A stretch of 5,624 bases of DNA from Candidatus Aminicenantota bacterium (lineage in GTDB: Bacteria > Acidobacteriota > Aminicenantia > UBA2199): contig JAUXFB010000111.1 in assembly GCA_030620255.1 (NCBI GenBank), forward strand, positions 1-5,624, read 5' to 3'. Of the stretch, positions 1 through 4,423 are shown piece after piece. Each line of letters begins with the position of its first letter. The stretch's first letter is position 1. The notes beneath the pieces are model-generated. The model saw only the letters and a list, made by a program, of their open reading frames with translations. It had not been told where the DNA came from and ran no database searches. The position numbers and the translations under genes are program-made.

Positions 1-200
1 AAATCTGAGATTTCTCTTTTTATTCTCTTGCGCATCCTTTTATGTGCTTGTGCAATCTTTAACCTTTTTCTTTCACCTGGTTTCAGATAAACAGAATGCT
101 TTTTAATATCTTTAATAATAGCTTCCTGCTGAACTTTTCTCTTAAACCTTCTTAAAGCACTTTCAAAGGATTCTCCTTCTTTAACAGTTACATGAGCCAA
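1..200 (-). CDS. rpsU: Ribosomal protein S21, C-terminal end cut by window edge
   Basis: Small basic protein of the 30S ribosomal subunit, which helps translation initiation in bacteria that carry it. Sixty-six codons are visible and the frame runs off the left edge. S21 proteins are usually about 58-71 residues, so nearly all of it is here. The N-terminus (AHVTVKEGESFESALRRFKR) carries the family hallmark E-S-F-E-x-ALRRFKR, followed by a strongly basic helix-rich tail (KPGERKRLK, then AHKRMRKRIKR). The start is TTG at 200-198: the in-frame TAA only two codons upstream rules out a longer protein, no ATG lies nearby in frame, and the protein then begins M-A-H-V. An AAGGAG ribosome-binding site lies 11 nt upstream. 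It has its own promoter and is probably not dependent on the exonuclease-like gene upstream. Identification is by family sequence pattern and is secure. Confidence 0.95.
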   Translation of the reverse strand, partial: MAHVTVKEGESFESALRRFKRKVQQEAIIKDIKKHSVYLKPGERKRLKIAQAHKRMRKRIKREISD

Positions 201-211
201 GTTTTATCACA

Positions 212-217
212 CTCCTT
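212..217 (-). promoter_or_regulatory. Ribosome-binding site of rpsU
   Basis: On the minus strand this reads AAGGAG, ending 11 nt before the TTG codon at 200-198. It supports the TTG start, which would otherwise be easy to miss. The spacing is slightly long. Confidence 0.7.
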
Positions 218-232
218 ATTGTTGAAAATGTA

Positions 233-261
233 TTTATACATTATTTTACAATATAAGTCAA
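233..261 (-). promoter_or_regulatory. Sigma70-type promoter of rpsU
   Basis: On the minus strand a -35 box TTGACT (261-256) is followed after exactly 17 bp by a -10 box TATAAA (238-233). Transcription would begin near 226 and give a leader of about 26 nt before the TTG start. The whole promoter lies in the 99-bp gap after the stop of the exonuclease-like gene (TGA at 302-300). No terminator hairpin is visible in that gap, so some read-through from upstream is possible. Confidence 0.7.
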
Positions 262-299
262 TAAAGTATCTAAGTGTATAAGATATATATGCTTGATTA

Positions 300-1553
300 T
301 CAATATTCAATTTCAAGAGCTTTAATTTTCCTCTGAAGTCTTTTTAACCTCTTTTCCATATCCTTTTTCTGCGTTTTAGTTAAATCTATTTTTTCCAATC
401 CTCTTTCTACAAATTCAATTGCTTTAAAATAATCTTTTTCTCTATGTTCATAATGAATCGATAACTCTTTATATGCAGTATGGTCACTATAGTTTGATAG
501 AATTTTCCACAATTCAGCTGCTTCTATATAAAGCTTTTTCTTTTTTTTAATCGCTGATAACCTTTTTATTGAGTTTGATATTATATCTTTTCTTAAAGCA
601 CTCTCTTTTAAAACTTCATACAATTTATTTGCTTTTTCTAAATCGCCATATTTTTCATAAAGAATTGCAACACCAAAGATTTCCCCTTCATCATTTGTAT
701 GAGAAATATCTTCTACATACCTTAGCCCAAGTAAAAGGAGAGAGGAGAGTCCAACAAGGTCAAGTGCATTATGTTCAATTACCTTCTCAATAAGAAAAAA
801 CCTGTTATTTCTTAAATAGTTAAAATAAAGTGCAGGGATCTGGCTACCATCAATATCTTCGTCTCTTGAAATTCCGAGCAGAACATCCCCCAGATATCCC
901 AATTTTCTTGATTCAAAAGTGTTTTTCCATATTGTTCTAGCTGGGAATAGAAAATCAAGGTGAGGTATTTTTAAAAGTGGGAATCTTTTCCTATAAAGTA
1001 TATACCTGGTTTCCATTAGAGGAAAATCAAAACATTTCCCATTGTAAGTTACAGTTGCAGAAAAATTATGGCTTTCCAAGAATTCATCAATTTCCTCTAA
1101 AAATTTTTCTTCTCTATATAAATCATTCAAAATAAAGATTTTTATTTTAAAAGAATCGTTTTCAAAAAAACCGAAACCTAACATAAAAGGGATTGTTCCT
1201 GTACCTCCTGAAATTCCAGTGGTTTCAGTATCAAAATATAGAAATTTCATGGGATCTAAATTAAGAAAATCATTGTCTCCGGAAATAGTTGCAACTAATT
1301 TAGAAGAAATAGTAAACCATTGTGAAAGTTCAATTTTTCCAAATTGAGAGGTTATAGGGTATGAGAAATCACGAAGAATAACAGGCTCATCTAAAAATGA
1401 CTCTTTGATTTGAGTTTGTTTTTTTTTTATTATTTTATCCTGTTTCAGGTTTAGGTTTACCAATTTCTCAAGTTTTTCTTTTGTAGAAAATCCCTTCTCA
1501 GATTTAATAGAGTCCCATGTTTTTTTTATATTTTTGTCAGTTTTGTCACTCAT
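300..1553 (-). CDS. YprB-like RNase H-fold (DEDD) exonuclease-domain protein with C-terminal TPR-like region
   Basis: A 417-residue soluble protein resembling the YprB / RNase_H_2 family (3'-5' exonuclease fold); the cellular role and substrate are not established. Residues 1-50 are Lys-rich and look disordered. The nuclease fold spans about 100-280. Exo I is FDTETTG with D108 and E110. Exo II is TYNGKCFDFPL with D176. A conserved HLD (H198, D200) lies between. Exo III is EHNALDLVGL with H261 and D265. All expected acidic metal ligands are present, so activity is plausible. His sits four residues before the final Asp, the spacing of the Tyr in DEDDy enzymes, instead of the five usual for DEDDh. 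Residues 285-400 are helical and TPR-like (for example ILYEKYGDLEKANKLYEVLKE). The ATG at 1553 has no Shine-Dalgarno sequence, but a strong promoter 22 nt upstream supports it. It ends 99 bp before rpsU on the same strand. Confidence 0.85.
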   Translation of the reverse strand: MSDKTDKNIKKTWDSIKSEKGFSTKEKLEKLVNLNLKQDKIIKKKQTQIKESFLDEPVILRDFSYPITSQFGKIELSQWFTISSKLVATISGDNDFLNLDPMKFLYFDTETTGISGGTGTIPFMLGFGFFENDSFKIKIFILNDLYREEKFLEEIDEFLESHNFSATVTYNGKCFDFPLMETRYILYRKRFPLLKIPHLDFLFPARTIWKNTFESRKLGYLGDVLLGISRDEDIDGSQIPALYFNYLRNNRFFLIEKVIEHNALDLVGLSSLLLLGLRYVEDISHTNDEGEIFGVAILYEKYGDLEKANKLYEVLKESALRKDIISNSIKRLSAIKKKKKLYIEAAELWKILSNYSDHTAYKELSIHYEHREKDYFKAIEFVERGLEKIDLTKTQKKDMEKRLKRLQRKIKALEIEY

Positions 1554-1581
1554 TGTAAAATCAATTCAAATAATATAGAAC

Positions 1582-1610
1582 ATATTAAGAAAAAAACAGA
1601 GTAATGTCAA
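1582..1610 (-). promoter_or_regulatory. Sigma70-type promoter of the YprB-like gene
   Basis: On the minus strand a perfect -35 TTGACA (1610-1605) is followed after 17 bp by TAATAT (1587-1582). The predicted start of transcription is near 1575, about 22 nt before the ATG at 1553. It is the best promoter match in the window. It indicates that the gene is transcribed independently of the M23 peptidase gene, whose stop is 190 bp upstream. The rest of that 190-bp gap (1611-1743) is AT-rich. I see no convincing terminator there, only a 9-bp direct repeat (AGATATTAA at 1720-1728 and 1739-1747). Confidence 0.75.
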
Positions 1611-1743
1611 TAAATCAAAGTATTCCCAGGTTTTCTATATAATTCAAACTCTATTTCTTATATTTTCAGTTAAACAAATATATGAGAAAATTTGATTGAT
1701 ATGTTACAAGATGGAATTAAGATATTAACTAAAAAATTAGATA

Positions 1744-2664
1744 TTAATCAATAATAAATTTCATTGGGTTTTGAGCTTTTCCAAAAATCCTTACTTCATA
1801 ATGAAGATGTGGTGCTGTACTCCTTCCAGTATTTCCTACGAACCCTATTACTTGACCTCTTTTAACCCTATTTCCTTCTTTCACATTAAAACTTGCAAGA
1901 TGGGCATAACGAGTTGTAAATCCAAAACCATGATCTATTACAATAAGATTTCCCAGTGCATTTTGATGTTCTACAACAAGTACAAACCCATCAGCAGTGG
2001 CAACTACATTATTGCCAAGTTGAGTTGCTATATCCTGTCCATAGTGAAAATTTCTTTTACCTGTAAAAGGATGAGTTCTCCAACCAAAGACATCAGTCAA
2101 ATAACCCTTTGTTGGCCATATTGATGGAGTGGAAGCTAATCTGACTTTTTGTAAATCTATCACACTATTTACATATTTAAGCGTGTTTTCAACCTTCTTT
2201 GCATTTCTAGCTAATTTATGAGCTTTGTCTAATATATTGTTGTTTGATTGTTTATTGATTAAAATATTATCTGTAGTTGATTTTAAAGTATTTAAGTCGA
2301 TTATTGATCCACCTCCACTTCCAACTTCTTTTAAAGCAAGCGGAGATTTTAAACCTGAAGCAATTAAGATTCTCTCTTTATAATCAGCCATTTTTTTTAA
2401 ACTAACGCTTAACTCCTCCATTTCTGAACTCAACTCTACTATTATTTTCTCTTTTTTTTTGTTACCTGCTTTAAGATTCCTCATTTTTTCTTTATCAAAA
2501 GATATACTAAGGTAATCAAAAATAATAAATCCAAAGATAAAGAGAAGTAAAAATGCTGAGATTAAGACTTTTTTTATAAGCTTTGAAGAAATGGTAAATT
2601 CTTTATTTGTTGAAGTAGCATCTGAAATAATTATAACTGAATACAATTTATCTTTTTTTTTCAT
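1744..2664 (-). CDS. M23 family (LytM-type) zinc metallopeptidase, single-pass membrane anchored
   Basis: A 306-residue cell-wall endopeptidase that probably cuts peptide cross-links of peptidoglycan in the periplasm. Residues 1-32 form a short cytosolic tail (YSVIIISDATSTNKEFTIS, then basic SSKLIKK). Residues 33-55 are one hydrophobic membrane segment. Residues 56-100 are charged with coiled-coil character. A Ser/Asn-rich linker follows, and the LytM domain covers about 180-306. The zinc site is complete: H207 and D211 (HYGQD) and H288, with catalytic-type H255 (RYAHL) and H286 (PHLHYEV). It is therefore expected to be an active enzyme and not a degenerate activator of the EnvC kind. The tail-membrane-coil-LytM layout matches M23 proteins that in some bacteria work with bactofilin, but no bactofilin gene lies in this window. 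The ATG at 2664 is supported by a promoter about 20 nt upstream; its ribosome-binding site is weak. Codons 2-4 form an A9 run. Confidence 0.92.
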   Translation of the reverse strand: MKKKDKLYSVIIISDATSTNKEFTISSKLIKKVLISAFLLLFIFGFIIFDYLSISFDKEKMRNLKAGNKKKEKIIVELSSEMEELSVSLKKMADYKERILIASGLKSPLALKEVGSGGGSIIDLNTLKSTTDNILINKQSNNNILDKAHKLARNAKKVENTLKYVNSVIDLQKVRLASTPSIWPTKGYLTDVFGWRTHPFTGKRNFHYGQDIATQLGNNVVATADGFVLVVEHQNALGNLIVIDHGFGFTTRYAHLASFNVKEGNRVKRGQVIGFVGNTGRSTAPHLHYEVRIFGKAQNPMKFIID

Positions 2665-2688
2665 ACTTTTTATTTTTATAAATATATA

Positions 2689-2717
2689 TTATTATACAGA
2701 TTTTTATTTAAAGTCAA
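2689..2717 (-). promoter_or_regulatory. Probable sigma70-type promoter of the M23 peptidase gene
   Basis: On the minus strand TTGACT (2717-2712) is followed by TAATAA (2694-2689) at 17 bp. An overlapping TATAAT (2696-2691) sits at a shorter 15 bp. Either gives a start near 2682-2684 and a leader of about 18-20 nt. The surroundings are so AT-rich that the -10 choice is uncertain, while the -35 box is more distinctive. Confidence 0.6.
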
Positions 2718-2852
2718 GTGAAATTTAATATTTTTTAGGATTTTTGTTAAATATATATCAACAAGAATTTGATTTTTGTAGAAATTACTAAGAATATATA
2801 TTATAATAGATTAAAAGTATATATAGTGGTATTGTTTTTATTATATTATTAC

Positions 2853-2881
2853 TTGACAATAATATAACAAAAATGTTAAAA
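2853..2881 (+). promoter_or_regulatory. Probable sigma70-type promoter of the response regulator-valS unit
   Basis: A perfect -35 TTGACA (2853-2858) is followed after 17 bp by TTAAAA (2876-2881), a moderate -10. Shifted by one base, TG at 2874-2875 could act as an extended -10 for TAAAAG. Transcription would begin near 2888, about 20 nt before the ATG at 2908. Between this site and the divergent peptidase promoter (2718-2852) lie 135 bp of A/T-rich DNA with several ATATAT tracts and no feature I can name. Confidence 0.55.
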
Positions 2882-2896
2882 GAAAAGCATATATAA

Positions 2897-2903
2897 AAGG
2901 AGG
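2897..2903 (+). promoter_or_regulatory. Ribosome-binding site of the response-regulator gene
   Basis: AAGGAGG, a full anti-16S match, lies 4 nt before the ATG at 2908. It is the strongest Shine-Dalgarno sequence in the window and suggests efficient translation despite the short spacing. Confidence 0.8.
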
Positions 2904-2907
2904 ATGT

Positions 2908-4392
2908 ATGGAAACGAAAAAAGTTGTTCTTGCAGATAGTAGTTATACAATTCGTAGAATAACAGAATTATCATTTTCAGAAGAGGAAGGTATTGAACTT
3001 ATTACTTTAGAAAATGGTTTTAATATAAAAGAAAAATTAATAGAATTAAAGCCAGCAGTTGTCCTTGTTGACATAAAACTATCCGGACTTAATGGGTATG
3101 ATGTTTGTAAGTTTATAAATGAGACTGAATCTTTAAAAGATGTACAAGTATTTTTAATGAAGGGTGGTTTTGAACCAATTAATGAAGGTTTGCTAAAAGA
3201 TTTAAAGTATGTTGATATTATAACAAAACCTTTTGATTCAAATGAGCTTGTTTCATCTATTAAAGATATGTTAGATAAAGGTAGCGTAAAAGCTCCTCCT
3301 ATTGCTCCAGAGGATTTACCTGAAATTGATAGTATTGAAGAAGATGAAGAAGAGATCTCATTTTCAGATATAGAAGAGGAATTGAAATCTGATAAGATTA
3401 TTTCAGAAGATATGGATCAAGAAAAAGAAGAAGCATATATGGAAGAAGTATTGCCATCTGAGGAGATAACTCAAGGCCCTCAAACTGAAAGGGAAAGCCC
3501 TCTTGATGCTAATACTTATGATACTGATGAAATTGAAAATCCATTCAAAGAAGAAAAAGCTGTTGTAAAAGAAAAAAGTTTGGTTGAAGAAGTAATAAAA
3601 GTAGAAAAAGAACTTATTGGGACAGAGGAGGCTGAAAAGAAGTTAGTAGAGGAGAAAGAGGAAGAAATAGTTGAAAAAGAAGAAGAAAAGGAGGAAGTAC
3701 CTGTTTCTGAGATAGAAGAAGAATCAGTAGAGGAAAAGGTAGAAGATTTCTTTACTATTTCTGAGGCTGAGGAACCTTCTGAACCCGTTGAAACAGAGGA
3801 GACTGAAGAGAAACCAGTAGATGAGAAAGAGGTAAAAATAGTTGAAAAAGAAGAAGAAAAGATAGAAGATTTCTTTACTATTTCTGAGGCGGAAGAACCT
3901 TCTGAACCAGTTGAAACGGAGGAGACTGAAGAGAAACCAGTAGATGAGAAAGAGAAAGAAATAGTTGAAAAAGAAGAAGTGTCTGTTTCTGAGAAAGAAG
4001 AACAATCAGTAGAGGAAAAAGTGAAAGATTTCTTTGCTGCTTCGGAAACTAAGGAGTCCTCTGAATCCGATGAATTAGAGGAGGCGGAGGAACAACTAAA
4101 AGAAGAGAAAGCAGAAAAGATAATTGAAGAAAAAATCGAAATTGAAGAAGAATTTGAAAAAGAGGAAATTAAAATTGAAGAGAAAGTTGAAAAACCAGAA
4201 CCTGCTGTAGAGAAAAAAGAGTTTGAAGATGTTAAAGAAATGAGCCAGGATCAAAAAGAAGAGATATTTGAAAAAGTAGAAGATAAATTGACTCTTGCAA
4301 TTAAAGAAATTTTATGGGAAATTGTACCTCCGATTGCTGATAAAATAATTAAAGAGGAAATTAACCAAATTAAATCTGACATAAATAGTTAG
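2908..4392 (+). CDS. Response regulator-like protein: receiver domain, long acidic repeat linker, C-terminal helical tail
   Basis: A 494-residue cytosolic protein of unknown precise role. Residues 4-122 form a CheY-like receiver: acidic-pocket D10 (the second pocket acid is S11), phospho-acceptor D55 in LVDIKLSG, and K107 in the KPFDS loop. The Thr/Ser switch position is Lys (K85 in FLMKGGFEP). From about 125 to 450 the chain is Glu/Lys-rich and presumably disordered, with internal repeats and three DFF islands (280-282, 321-323, 374-376). Residues 451-490 are amphipathic and helical, with the most conserved-looking stretch around ILWEIVPPIADKIIKEEI. There is no DNA-binding, GGDEF, kinase or other output domain. 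The GGFEP and WE-x-VPP signatures recall deltaproteobacterial receiver proteins, from memory. The tail loosely resembles the C-terminal helices of PopZ-type polar scaffolds; that is inference. A scaffold or adaptor role fits better than transcription control. It lies 31 nt upstream of valS and is probably co-transcribed with it. Confidence 0.88.
   Translation: METKKVVLADSSYTIRRITELSFSEEEGIELITLENGFNIKEKLIELKPAVVLVDIKLSGLNGYDVCKFINETESLKDVQVFLMKGGFEPINEGLLKDLKYVDIITKPFDSNELVSSIKDMLDKGSVKAPPIAPEDLPEIDSIEEDEEEISFSDIEEELKSDKIISEDMDQEKEEAYMEEVLPSEEITQGPQTERESPLDANTYDTDEIENPFKEEKAVVKEKSLVEEVIKVEKELIGTEEAEKKLVEEKEEEIVEKEEEKEEVPVSEIEEESVEEKVEDFFTISEAEEPSEPVETEETEEKPVDEKEVKIVEKEEEKIEDFFTISEAEEPSEPVETEETEEKPVDEKEKEIVEKEEVSVSEKEEQSVEEKVKDFFAASETKESSESDELEEAEEQLKEEKAEKIIEEKIEIEEEFEKEEIKIEEKVEKPEPAVEKKEFEDVKEMSQDQKEEIFEKVEDKLTLAIKEILWEIVPPIADKIIKEEINQIKSDINS
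3691..4131 (+). repeat. Wider degenerate repeat region of the response-regulator linker
   Basis: A second segment, EEVPVSEIEEESVEEKV at residues 262-278, recurs as EEVSVSEKEEQSVEEKV at 356-372, offset by 94 residues (282 bp). It is followed by a third, diverged DFF unit (KDFFAASETKESSES, from 373). The order is A, B, B', A', B''. An older A+B unit therefore seems to have been duplicated, with one copy lacking A. An EEIVEKEE stretch at 252-259 suggests the trace of a still earlier unit. Confidence 0.8.
3742..3978 (+). repeat. In-frame tandem duplication (123-bp period) in the response-regulator linker
   Basis: The copy starting at 3742 and the copy starting at 3865 align for 114 bases with 7 mismatches by my count. 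The period is 123 bp, or 41 codons. The first 30 codons (residues 279-308 and 320-349) encode identical protein, and their four base differences are all synonymous third-position changes. Each unit begins EDFFTISEAEEPSEPVETEE. The duplication looks recent but no longer identical in DNA. Confidence 0.93.
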
Positions 4393-4411
4393 ATAGAATA
4401 AAATAGTCTCT

Positions 4412-4415
4412 GGAG
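4412..4415 (+). promoter_or_regulatory. Ribosome-binding site that selects the GTG start of valS
   Basis: GGAG lies 8 nt before GTG at 4424-4426. The first in-frame ATG (4439) would be 23 nt away from it and has no comparable site of its own, so the GTG is preferred. Confidence 0.65.
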
Positions 4416-4423
4416 TTAAAAAA

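Noticed and set aside
569..793. Plus-strand open frame of 74 codons
   Set aside because: It is antisense to the C-terminal helical region of the YprB-like gene, with no recognisable domain and no initiation signal.
1720..1747. Possible terminator after the M23 gene (CTAA-TTTT-TTAG) and 9-bp direct repeat AGATATTAA
   Set aside because: The stem is only four A/T-dominated pairs, too weak for an intrinsic terminator, and the direct repeat is in low-complexity AT sequence.
1771..2124. Plus-strand open frame of 117 codons
   Set aside because: It is antisense to the LytM catalytic domain, whose zinc ligands are all intact; nothing supports translation on this strand.
2788..2829. Possible inverted repeat (ACTA...ATATATA against TATATATAGT) in the divergent intergenic region
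   Set aside because: It needs an unpaired bulge and consists almost only of A/T, so it is expected by chance in this composition.
2904..2939. Small upstream frame overlapping the response-regulator start (ATG at 2904, stop TAG at 2937-2939)
   Set aside because: Its ATG directly abuts the AAGGAGG site with no spacer, so ribosomes should use the ATG at 2908. Eleven codons with no recognisable leader-peptide pattern.
3724..4005. Minus-strand open frame encoding a Phe/Leu/Tyr-rich, repeated 93-residue product
   Set aside because: It is the complement of the Glu/Lys codon-rich repeat linker (GAA to TTC, AAA to TTT). Lack of stops and the apparent hydrophobicity follow from that composition. It has no ribosome-binding site.
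4393..4423. T-box or other leader regulating valS
   Set aside because: The gap is only 31 nt and cannot hold a T-box structure or specifier loop; it has just a ribosome-binding site.
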